Positions 51,471 through 62,186 of a stretch of DNA of 64,000 bases are shown here, piece after piece. The notes beneath the pieces are model-generated. The model had not been told where the DNA came from. It searched no databases and was given only the letters and a program-made list of their open reading frames with translations. Position 1 is the first letter of the stretch. The number at the start of each line of letters is the position of its first letter. This DNA comes from Udeniomyces pyricola. Lineage: Eukaryota; Basidiomycota; Tremellomycetes; Cystofilobasidiales; Mrakiaceae. A program made the position numbers and the translations under genes. The stretch lies in contig BCIK01000007.1 in assembly GCA_039545295.1 (NCBI GenBank), positions 317,835 to 381,834 on the forward strand. The letters are read 5' to 3'.

Positions 51471-54429
51471 CTAACCGCTGTTGTCTGTGGGTGATCAAAG
51501 CCAAGAAGGAATTCAAGGTCAGTCGACAATCCACACCATTGCACGGGAGCCTTGAACGGCGAGAGAGAGAGAGAGGCAATTGCTTCGGACGAACCAGCAC
51601 AAGAAAAGGGGTTGCCAACAAGACCAGCGCTGAACGAGTGTCGGATTTGAACGACCTCGGCCTGAAAAAAGAAACGGTTGCATAAGTCAGGTTGATCGCG
51701 TGAACTTGGTGATGAGTAAAGGAGTAACTCACGTAGAACCCGGCAACAATGAGGAAAAGGGTGATGATGCACATAAGCCAAGCGACAAAGTACAGGAACT
51801 AGAGGAAGATGTGCCGTGCGGAACAAAAGCGAGCAGTAACAGAGATGAGTAACAACCCGAGTACGCAACGAAGACGAAACATAGAGATCATGGCCATACC
51901 TTGAAAAGAAGCGAGGTACCGCCGGCCTTTCGCTTCCACTCGTTGTCGTAAAGCCACCAGAGACCGTAAACTCCAATGACGAATTGCGAGGCAAAGACAG
52001 CACCAATCAAACCTGAAGAAGGAAAACAAAATTCAACCTCGGGTCAGTTGCTGCTGCTCTAGATGGGATTTCGATCAGACATGCAAGTGCCTGAAGAGAG
52101 GCCAACGTACCAATGAGATCGTCGAAGAAGGGGATGACCTCGGCAATGAGGAAAGCGAACGCAGTCATGCCGGCAACGAGCGAGAGCCAGACAACCCAGT
52201 GGGTCTTGGTTGACTCCTGCAAGTGGCGAGTGCCTCGAAGGGCTCGGACGAAGCAGAATTTGACGGCAAGGTCTGGAGGCAAGGAACAAGGACAACTCAT
52301 TGTTAGTATCTGATACTGAGAGCATGTGATGGTCGAGGGATATGCAACGTACGGGTGTAGATGATGGGTCCAGCGAGCAATCCAGGAATGGCGATACCGT
52401 AGGCGATCTTCTTGATCAAAGGACCGGCCGAACCAAGCGCGGGCGAAGTGACGTACTGGCCGGTGTCTGGAAAGAAATCATAGATGCAGCGTCAGAACCC
52501 GCATCGACTGGAGTGACTGAACAGGATCAACCTTAACTCACAGTACCAGATAACGATAGCAACGGTGTTGTAGAGAGCCTAGATCAAAGAAGGGAAGCAA
52601 GCAGACGATGGGTGAGACAATGACCCGAAACAATCGAGAGCAACAGCACAAGCGAGACTTACAACCGAGAAACCCTGGCAGCAGAACATGGACTAATTGG
52701 GCAGAAAACCAAAACAATCGATAAAATGAGTTGGATGTCCAGGATCCACCTATGCCAACAAAGATATCTGAAGACGCGTACCTTGTTGTAGTCGAGGGGG
52801 TTTCGGAGCTCGGCAGCAATGGAGAAGTAACCGGGAGTTCCACCAAAGGCAAAGAGCAAAGATACGACAGCGGCCATGGCCTGAGCGAAGGTGGGATCAC
52901 CGAAAGCTCGGAGCTCCTTGTCAAAGGGACCAGCAGGAGCAGTCGGCGGGCGGTCAGAGATACCGACAGCGATGACGACGATGAAGACTATCAGAGGAGA
53001 AACCGAGCGTGTCAGATGGATTTGTACAGCCAAACGATCGAGACAAGGCCTTTAGTTCGTTGGCGTTGAACAGGCAAAAGGACGTACTAGCTGGCAGAAT
53101 GCACGAGATACCGATCCAACCGAAGATAGAGACTCGCTTGAACGTTCGTTGGGAAGCCTGAAAAGGGTAAGGAGATCAGGAATGTGGTTAGTCATGTCGC
53201 CAAAAGATGGGTATCAAGAGAGGAATGTTTACCAGAAGAAAGGACAGGTCCACTCACGGCGACACCAACAATCACAGCGGCAACAGCAGTGAACGCGACA
53301 GTGCACTGAGGAACGATGTGTATCTCAGATCAGTATGTGTGCCCTCGAGCAGAGAAAGCGATGCGAATCGGACGTACAGTGGCGTGCTCAGTAATGGCGT
53401 TGAATGCAATCGAGGCAGCAAGCATACCGGAAGCAGCAGAGAAGACCTGGTAAAGCCAGTAACCCCAACCGAAGAACTCTCGTCCGAATGATCCCCAGAC
53501 GATGAATCCAACGTCTCCGACACTGAAGCGATACGGAAAGCGACGAGGACAGGATGCGTAAGCAATGAGGACCAAAGATACGCGTTGCAAGCTGCTTTGA
53601 CGGTACAGCACGTCATCAATACGCACGAGTGAACTCCGGGCTGTATGAATAACATTTGAATGGCATGAGTCAGCTCGCCGAAAAGCGGACACACACCCGC
53701 AGGCACAGCTAGACGGAAAAAGCTTAGTGAGAGGAAAGTGGGGGAGAGGACGCACGTATTTCACTCGAATTTGTCCGAGGAGCCAAGCACCATAGGTAGC
53801 AATAATACCGAAGAAGTTGAGGACAAGAAGTCCGGGCACCAAACCAAGGGCTGAAGACAACAGAAGGGGTAGTATAACGTCAGTCGAGGTCTTTGGCTTG
53901 CCGTACCGTTTTTTTTTTTCTACCTGTGGTTTAGCTATGAGAGCTGTATTGAACTCACTGTTGAAACTGTGAGGGATCGAGAGAACTCCCAAGCCGATCT
54001 GACTCTTGAGCAACAAGACGAACGCAGCCTACGAGGGTCGATTGCGAGGTGACAGAAAGGATTGAAGCAGAGCGAGGTGCGGAGCGGAGAAGAGGCAAAT
54101 GTTGATTGATACGTCAGTTCAATCACTCTGACACGAGCTACACGCCTGCTGTCTGAAACAACAATCAACTCAGATTAGAAACGACAACGGACCTTCCAAC
54201 CGAGAGCTCGGTAGTCCGGACCAGCGCTGCCTTCAGACCGCTCGAAGACGTCGACAATGACGGCGGGCGAAGAACCCTTTTCGTCCTCCCTCCGTCGCTT
54301 CTCGTCGGGCGAAATTCCGTTGTGAGCAAGGTCCGAGGAGGTTGAACCCTTCTCAAGATCGGTGGGCAAGATGCTTTCGGTAGGTTGTCGGGCGATGGGA
54401 GGCTGCTCGACGATAGTGGAAGCGCGCAT
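51471..54429 (-). CDS. AAAP-family amino-acid transporter, copy 1
   Basis: Multi-exon gene starting [19 protein letters not shown] at 54429 and ending FSCADNSG at 51471. A disordered acidic/basic cytosolic N-terminus (about 90 residues) is followed by repeated hydrophobic helices. The Aa_trans signature is [15 protein letters not shown], then [74 protein letters not shown] and [21 protein letters not shown], about 11 TM segments in all. It resembles the Neurospora MTR group of neutral/aromatic amino-acid permeases at the plasma membrane; substrate is inferred only by family. A 14-nt exon (53640-53627) encodes PGVHS. Transporter 2 has this region uninterrupted. Confidence 0.9.
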
Positions 54430-57333
54430 GGTAAGGGGTTGTGGAGGCAGGAAGCTGGATATTAGGGGAGGAAGACCAGAGGGGCCTTTGTTGAAATGTG
54501 AGGAAGGATACGCTCCACTAGCGGAATGAGAGAAGGTGCCCGGTAGTGAGTGTGGACAAAAGGCTGGATCAAGAAGTGGGGGGAGAGAAGTGGCAGGCAA
54601 GGGGTAGGAAGGAAAACGAGGCTAAGGAACGGGAGGTCGGAAGAAAGGCGCGAGCGAGCAGTCGATGAGGTGGTGGTGAAGGGGAAATGAAGAAGAGCCA
54701 GACAAGCAAGTTGAATGAGCGGGGCTGAGATAAGAGAGACAGGAGCGGGGAGGATGGTCAAAGTCAGCTGACAGAAGAGGGGGACCAGTCAAATATGGTT
54801 GAACTTGGTTGGATTTGGCGGGGAGAAGAATTTGAGAAAGTCAAACAAAGTGGTTCGAAAACTCGTTTTCTCGCCTCTAGAACGCCGGCATATCTGCGGC
54901 GCCCCGTGAAACTCCGCGGCCGGACTGGCCGAGCCCCTTGAATCGGAGGGAAAGCCTCGCCCAGGATCAATTCACCGTTGGCATTTCATTGTCATATTTG
55001 CCGTAGCAATATCTCCATCTCATATCCTTCAATCTCTATGTGATCAGTTTCTACCGATATTAGCCAAAAATGCAGTTTTGTGATACACAATAGCTCTGTA
55101 ATATTCAATCATTTGCGCGCCTCGATATACGAACGCAATTATCAACGATATCCTTCCGCCGACAGACGTCGAGAACCGGGCGCCCGGGCCGCCGATGACA
55201 GTTTGAAGAGGTCGCCTCCCAGCCGATCATCGATGGACATTATGCATCACGTACGCCATCCCAGATCTTAACGTCTCGACAGGCCAAGTTCTAAAGTAGG
55301 CCCTCACCTGACCGTCTCAATGAGACTATCCAAAGCCGATTATACGCCGAGCAAGGGAGAGGGAAGAAAAGCGGAGCACTATTTTGCTATGAATCTCGGT
55401 CCTTTCCTGCATGATCCTGACCCCTTCATCTTATAAGTCGACTCAGTGCAGCTGAAGGTCAATCGTCATCGATGCTGGCATGATTTGCGAGTCGGAAAGG
55501 GTGCTATTCGCTCCTGACCATTGCTCCTTGTAAAGCCGAAACGTCAAGAAAAAGCCACGAGACTCTTAGACATGCTCTACACCACGTCTAGTTTCGAAAG
55601 AGAGTAGTTATAACCGAAATGTCAGATTCGGGTCTGCTTTGCAACCGTCATTACATCACGTCGTACATTCGATCACAGGCAGCAAACAGCTAACAAAGAT
55701 CCTTTTAGATTCTGCATGCATCAACGGGAAATCACTCGCGTCGCGGACGTGCTAGTCGACGCAGGGAAATTTTAAACGGCCCCAGTCGGGGTTTGCGCAA
55801 GGTATGCATAGATCGTAGGTCAGGTGATAAATATATATATCCAACTGGGAACCAAGCTCATGACATGTGTGCAAAGAAAGGTAGCTGTCGTCATGTCGAG
55901 ATCATCTCTTCCAGAAAAGTTGAATTACTACGTACATAATGTTGTTGAAGCTAACAGTACTTATATAAGGTCGACCTTTGACATCAACGTCGCGACCTGC
56001 GAGGCACTGAGTACTGAACGACTGAAGATAGGATATAGAATGATGGGTATAACATTGGTCCCTTATATATGCAGTCCATCTTGCTACTTCAATTATGCTT
56101 ATCCGATACTCGGTTCCAGTTGAGATAAGTAACAAGATTAATTGAAGCTCGAAGAAAGCTGCTTAACGTGGCCGGTCGATAATCCATGATCAGCATCTGC
56201 ATATCTGCATGAGATCGATGGACGTGCACGATGACGTGCCATACATCAGTAAGTACGGCAGTATCATGTAGTACCGGCGCCTCGCGCACTTGAGTTGCCG
56301 GCCCAAACAAGCAAGCTATAAGTAACTATTGAGATCGGCGCACTTGGTGCATTCGGCAGCGGATGCAGCGGCGCGGCGGGCGGATCGATACGCGGATGGC
56401 CCAACGTTGGTGCAAACTCTGAAGTGATATATCTGTATGAGATCGCTATAAGATTGAGCCCATCGGTGTTATTGATGTAGTACCGATGACGCATGAATCG
56501 ATGCTGGCTCCATGATGATGAACGTACAGCACGCAGTGCATACGAAAATGTCAGTGCGTACGCGTGACCAACGATTCACGATATATGAACACACTGCTAT
56601 CAAATCTGGCTAGGCCTACATTCATGGCCCGCACTGGCCTGGACGCCACGTACGTGAGCATGAGTTCATAAGGGGACATTCCGCATTGCCTCGTACGATG
56701 GCTTTGAGGATCGTTAATCAGGTTGCATGGAGTCTTGACGTTTGAGACCTGAGATACGTCGGCGACGACTTGGTCGGAGCCAACAACAGTAGGATTCGAT
56801 CAAGAGCGTCGACCAGCTTGCTAACAAGCGAAAAACACATACACACACAACATGACATTGCGCCCACACCACATACGTGTAGAGAGGATAACCCAACTCT
56901 GCAAGTGTACTGCCGGGAATTTTCAGGTACAGAAGGAGATCAACAAAAAAAAGAAGCAAGAGAGAGAGAGAAAAAAGCAAGCAAGCAAGCAAGCAAAAGT
57001 GGAGAGCAGAGAGCGTGAACCAATGGGGAGAACGAACGGACGAACGAATAGAGCAAGCGAAAGGTTGTCGAGGATAGCAGGGATAGATAGAAAAGGTCAA
57101 GGGGGGGGGGGAAGGGGGGTTGGAAGGGAAGCGAGAGGGGAAAAGGTTGGCAATAAGAGAGAGTATGTGGTTTGGTCTATGGATCAAGGCGACAGAGGTG
57201 AACGTGAAGCAACCAACAGAATTTAAGATCTCGTGTGTTTAGATGCGAGATGAGATTGGATAGGGGAAGAAACGGACGCGAAGAAGGCGTAGGTAGGGTC
57301 ATGATTGGAGAGATGTGGTGTATAAACATCCAT
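54430..57333. other. 2.9 kb gene-free region between the two transporters
   Basis: The largest non-coding stretch in the window and visibly richer in A/T. It contains the promoter of transporter 1 and the 3' end of transporter 2. It also has a 12-bp palindrome CCGGGCGCCCGG (55176-55187), a GATAAG word near 56124, an AAGC/AGCA repeat (about 56979-56996) and a G12 run near 57100. ORFs are short, without splice-consistent exons or recognisable motifs. I see no transposon remnant. Confidence 0.5.
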
Positions 57334-60300
57334 CTAGGTGCTGCCGCTGTTATCTGTGAGACGAAAAGTGACCAAGAACAGTTTGGATGAGTACCTTTGC
57401 GAGCATTGATGGATGAACATTAGGGTTTTGATAGGCGGAATTACCGGCACATGAGAAGGCTCGCATGTTGCCCTCCTCGAATTGATTGCGGATACCAATA
57501 ACGGAAGCCTGTTAGAACACGCGTCCGACCGGTGTGTTAGTAAGAAATAGAAGATGGGTGCTGCCTCGGACTAGCCCAAGGACGAAGGGGACGAAGAGGG
57601 TAAAGACATGGACTTGCCCACATGCCAGCTCCGAGGAAGAAGAGAGAGATCAGGACTGAGGAGAGTAAGGTAGAGATCGCAAGGTCAGCGTCGACGAGCA
57701 CTAACAATTAAAGCGCTAGGAGGATAAGACGGTAGAGAAACGTACGAATGGCCCAGTTGATAAAGCATAGTAGCTACAGGGTTGAGTGTGGGCCCATGAT
57801 CCCGATCAGTCACGTCTTATTGAATGGTGAGATCGCACGGGATCATAGTTCGACGGAACGCTGAGACTTACCTTCCACTTAATGGACGTATTGCCGGCCT
57901 TCCTCTTGGACTCGTTCATGAAAATCCACATAACGGACATCAATGTCACGCAGAGCAATGAGCAGAAGAATGATGCGATGAGGGAAATCCTGCACAGGTG
58001 AAAAGAGATCAGACCGATGAAATGCCATGGAGAGTGGTCAAGACAAAGGCATCAAGTCAGAACAAAACATGCAACGACATGCTTTCTCGATACATGATTG
58101 AGAGATCGGGATACGAACAGCGAGTTGAAGAAAGGAATGGAAGACGCAATGACGAAGGAAATGCCAGTCAATCCAATCATGAGGGAAAGCCAAGTAGCCC
58201 AATGAGTGAAGGTGGGTCGCTGAAGGTGCTTCGTTCCACGCAGAATTTTGACAAATGCGAACTTGATGGCCAGGTCTATTGGAAAGAAGCAATGTCGGGG
58301 GTGAGCGCCTATCGGAGGGGCACGCATGAAGTTGCGCTGAGAGAAGCGGTGATTACGTATACTTACGGATGTAGATGACAGGGCCAGCGATCAATCCAGG
58401 GATAGCGACTGTAAGGAAGAATCGAAGATAAGCAGGCGTTCATACATGTAAGTGGATCAAGGGAGGACAAACAGGAAACAAGAAAACAGGCCGCTCACTT
58501 CCGTAGGCGATCTTCTTGATGAGAGGTCCTGCCGAGCCAAGCGCAGGACTGGCAATGTACCTTCCAGCGTCTGTGGAAGGGGGGGGGGTGGCAAAAATGT
58601 ATCAGAGAGATATGTTTCGACGAGCAATCGGCAAGGTCGACAACCAAAAAAAACTCACATTTCCAGAGTACAACCTGAATTTAACCACACAAGGCCTGTC
58701 AGCACCTGCCGTTTGATGAAGTTGTCAGATACGATTCTGTGCGATCGTACGTACCGAGACCACGAGGTAGAAGATAGCACAGAAAGTCTGAGCAACAAGC
58801 ATAGCTCGCAAATAATGACGAGGTTCCTGAGCACGATTGAGCAGCGGAGGTACAGGGATGAGTGACCGTTGTCTAAGTAAAAAGGTTTCTTGACCTGGAA
58901 TTGGGTGAAAACGTTCTCAAGCCAGCTAGTACACACCCTCATCTCAGCGATTACACCCAGGAATCCAACAGATCCAGCGAAACTGAAAAGGACGTTCATG
59001 ACAGCACCGATCTGATGATTTGCAGCAAAGAGAGAAGAAAGCATGAGAAGATGGTCCAACATAACGTGGATTTGACAGCGATAGTGTAAGATATATAATG
59101 AACATGATACTTACAGCATCAGCAAAAGTCGGGCTACCGAATGCCTGGAGTTGCTTGTCAAAGGGACCAGCCGGGGCGGCAGGTGGTCGATCCGAGGCTC
59201 CAACCGCGATGGTGACTAAAGGGAAAAGTCAAAGCGGTAAAGTTATCGACGTAAGACCGAGAACAAAGACGTTCGAATCAGCCATAATTCAGTAGTGTAA
59301 ACCTCTTATTTTCGACTGGACCGGATACGAAAGAACCTACCGATGAGAACGGCAGGGACCAAGGTTCCGATTCCGACCCAACTAAGCCAGGCAATGTTCT
59401 TGAAGGTTCGGAACAAGTTACCCATGCCGACGAGTACGGCAGCAATGACCGTCCAGGCTACAGTACAAGTCGCATGATTGGTGATTGCATTCAAGGCGAC
59501 TGAAAAGGTCAAGAGTCCGGCCGAAGTGTTGAAGATCATAAAGACGAGGAAAGACCAGCCGAGGATTTCACGAAGGATGGAACCACCCATGATGAAGCCG
59601 ACATCGCCGACGTTGTGAACACCCGGGTATCGATCCCTGAATTGACCGACAACGTAACCTGTTGACAAATGCGTAAGGCATCAATATTGATCACAAAAAT
59701 CAAGGAGGAGAAAGGGCCGCATATACAAATCGATCCGGGTAAGGTCGACACGATTACTCGCGTAAGTCGCCCACCGAGACTCACATCCGTAAGTCGTAAT
59801 CGAGCCGACCGCGAAAAAGACGAGAAGCCCAGGCACGATTCCGAGGGTCGTGAAGGTCGATGGCAGACTGAGCACTCCGAGCCCGACCTGACTGTAAATA
59901 TATGGCCACAGGAATGATGGACAAAAAAGATCGAAGTCATTAGGTCTTCGTACGTTGATTCTGCCCTGGTGAATCAATCACGACCGTTCTTCTAGCCCTT
60001 GACCCATCATTCGTCTTGGATACGCACGTTTTGATGAGCAAAACGGTACACGCCTTCCAACCCACACCTCTGAAGTTGACTAGGCCGTCGGCTGCAGCTC
60101 CCTCAGCAAAGACCTCTTCGGCAATAGCATCCTTCATACGCTCGATTTTAGGCTTCTGGATTCGCTGCCCTTCATGATCGATGGTCGAAACGGTGTCCTT
60201 CTCCTTGACTTGGGTATCAGTCGTGTAGAGGGATGAGGACGACGCGGGGGGAAGAGGCGGCGACGCTGAGTTGGCCTCTAGTGACGAATGGAAATGGGGC

Positions 60301-60341
60301 TGAGGTTCCAGCGGCGGTTGAAGGATAGGTGAACCCGACAT
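57334..60341 (-). CDS. AAAP-family amino-acid transporter, copy 2
   Basis: Multi-exon gene starting MSGSPILQPPLEPQPHFHSS at 60341 and ending FSCADNSGST at 57334. A roughly 90-residue N-terminal cytosolic tail includes IERMKDAIAEEVFAEGAAAD. The transporter fold follows: [79 protein letters not shown] and HLAIKFAFVKILRGTKHLQR. It is a clear paralogue of copy 1, with near-identical blocks ([28 protein letters not shown] cut at the intron, CADNSG tail) and a different N-terminus. It probably imports amino acids at the plasma membrane. Divergence in the [12 protein letters not shown] versus AGSVGFLGVIAE segment suggests a different substrate range. Confidence 0.9.
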
Positions 60342-61506
60342 GATGAGGAGAAGTATCTGAGCTAAGTCTGTGGCAGATAGCGTGAACGGAGTAGAGGGGG
60401 TTGCCGAGGTGCGAGTATCTGAATGGTGAGAGACAGGCAAGAAGAAAGGGGTGGGGAGAACGGTTGAGAAAGTGGGGAAGGAATGAATGGGCTAGGAGTT
60501 CTCAGATTTCGAGCTTCGAGATTCTCGTCGAGTCAGTCAGACAGAGAGAGTCGGGTGACATAAGTGTTTACATGACAATAGACCAAACCATTGGCCCAAG
60601 GGACGGCCGGAGATCGAACATCAAAGGACCTCCGGATGAGAGACTAAAAGCGCTAAAAGCAAGAGGCGGGGAGGAGGACAGTTGAATTGAGGCGAATCGA
60701 CGAGAATTTCACTTGACATGAGCTTGGTGTGGGGTAAATTCCCAATGCCCAATTCCAAGCTTGCTCGGTTCTCGCACAGCCCTCGTGTCTCGTGCCCCGG
60801 CCTGTCGATGATCGTTTGTGATCGTCATGCTCTTTTAGTGTCACAAGATTGTCATCGTCGCGTTCATGCAGGTTGCTTCATGCAACTTCCATACTCAATC
60901 AATATTGATTGAATAATCAATATGCATCTTAGATACATGCAAATCGTCCTTACAACAAGCTAAATATACTACAGCTAAAAGCGTCAAACGCCAAACGCCC
61001 ACGCCGTGCAATATGAAAGATTCTCCACACGACCGACCTTAATTTGAGACATCTACCAAATATAAATATCCAAGTCTAACGCGTTCTTGCGTCAATGAGC
61101 TGTAGAAGCATCTGTCAGAGACAGAGACAGTGCAGGTTATATGAGCATGCATGTCATGTGCATTAATTGGAAACTGCCCAGGAGCCGTCGGCTCGAGCGC
61201 TTGAGTAGAAATGATGCTCATGAACGTACCGAAGCGCATCGAATGACACGTTCAAACTGCACTCAACCGCACGAACAAATTCACTGCCTCGACATCTGAT
61301 GAGATCCAAACCAGAAGAACATCAATGGTTCAATCGACCGTTACAGATACGCACTGCGCGGGAAAGCTGAAGAAACAAGCTCGGGGTTGAGTTGACTGAC
61401 GTAATGAGATGAACCCAGGCCAGGGCTGCTGAACATTGAACTCGTCGTGCATAGCGAGTAGATAGACATGTTGCTCGACATCCCCCCTTATACGCGCAAG
61501 AGTGTC
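60342..61506. promoter_or_regulatory. Upstream region of transporter 2
   Basis: 1.17 kb containing the transporter 2 promoter. It includes a GTTGC-TTCAT-GCAAC inverted repeat (about 60872-60886) and an 18-bp palindrome just after it. No ORF is credible. Confidence 0.5.
60895..60912. repeat. Perfect 18-bp palindrome
   Basis: TCAATCAATATTGATTGA reads the same on both strands and is followed by a partial copy AATAATCAATAT. It lies about 555 bp upstream of the transporter 2 start and could be a homodimeric factor site. Confidence 0.9.
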
Positions 61507-61940
61507 TTATGCACCTCTTCTTCCTACACAGGGTTTGAGGCACGAAACATAGCACGATGATGAGCCAGGAGCAGCGTAACAGGGGCGACTTCTCTGTTGG
61601 TTGCGTCAACAACGCTCAACTTACCGCCGAGGGTCCCCCACATGGTCCCTCCCACAAGCAGGACGATAATGCCGAGCCCAAGCCACCATCTCTTCTTGTT
61701 GGCAAGGGGGGTGACATGGCTAGGATGTGTCGAGCGCTCAGCATGGTGTGTTGTCGTTGGGAGCAACGGATCTGTTTCGCTGCTCCCTGCGGCTTTGGCC
61801 GGCTTGGATGCGAACCGTCCCGAGAAGGACGAAGGGGTGAAGGGGGTTGGGTTGAGGGCTGTCTGGTCGTTCTGATGGGTGTGAGGTGCGGTAGGATGGG
61901 TGTGGTCGGGCAGATGGGTATTGTTGGATCCGACGGGCAT
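61507..61940 (-). CDS. Small single-TM protein with acidic dileucine motif
   Basis: Predicted 110 residues from exons 61940-61625 and 61523-61507 (333 nt). The N-terminal 75 residues are His/Thr/Pro-rich and carry ETDPLLPTT, which fits the [DE]xxxL[LI] sorting signal used by fungal vacuolar membrane proteins. Basic residues NKKRW precede one hydrophobic helix, WLGLGIIVLLVGGTMWGTL, giving a cytosolic N-terminus and a very short luminal end (GGRRGA). I do not recognise a family. The second exon is short and an alternative ending by read-through into the intron would add about 30 residues. Vacuolar location is an inference. Confidence 0.5.
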
Positions 61941-62186
61941 TAGGGCTAGCGTGCTATGATTTGATGTGAAGGGATGAATGTACTGCTTGGGGGAAGATGA
62001 TGGACCAGAACTACAGGCCAGATCCCAGACGAGAGAGAGAGATCGAGCGCGTCATCGTTCCCCAGCAACCAGATCATCATCACTCGTTCTCAGCCGCCAC
62101 CTCATCATCCAGTACCTAGTCCTCTTTACCGTGACAGTCTCGCTTTCAGCCTCGCCATATTCACCGTCCCGTAGCATCATCCCTTC
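61941..62186. promoter_or_regulatory. Divergent promoter between small TM protein and sirtuin
   Basis: 246 bp between outward-facing starts. It includes an AGAGAGAGAGA stretch at about 62031-62041. No TATA box is evident. Confidence 0.5.

Noticed and set aside
55824..56310. Short ORFs in the transporter spacer
   Set aside because: They have no motif, no splice-consistent neighbours, and A/T-rich composition typical of intergenic DNA.
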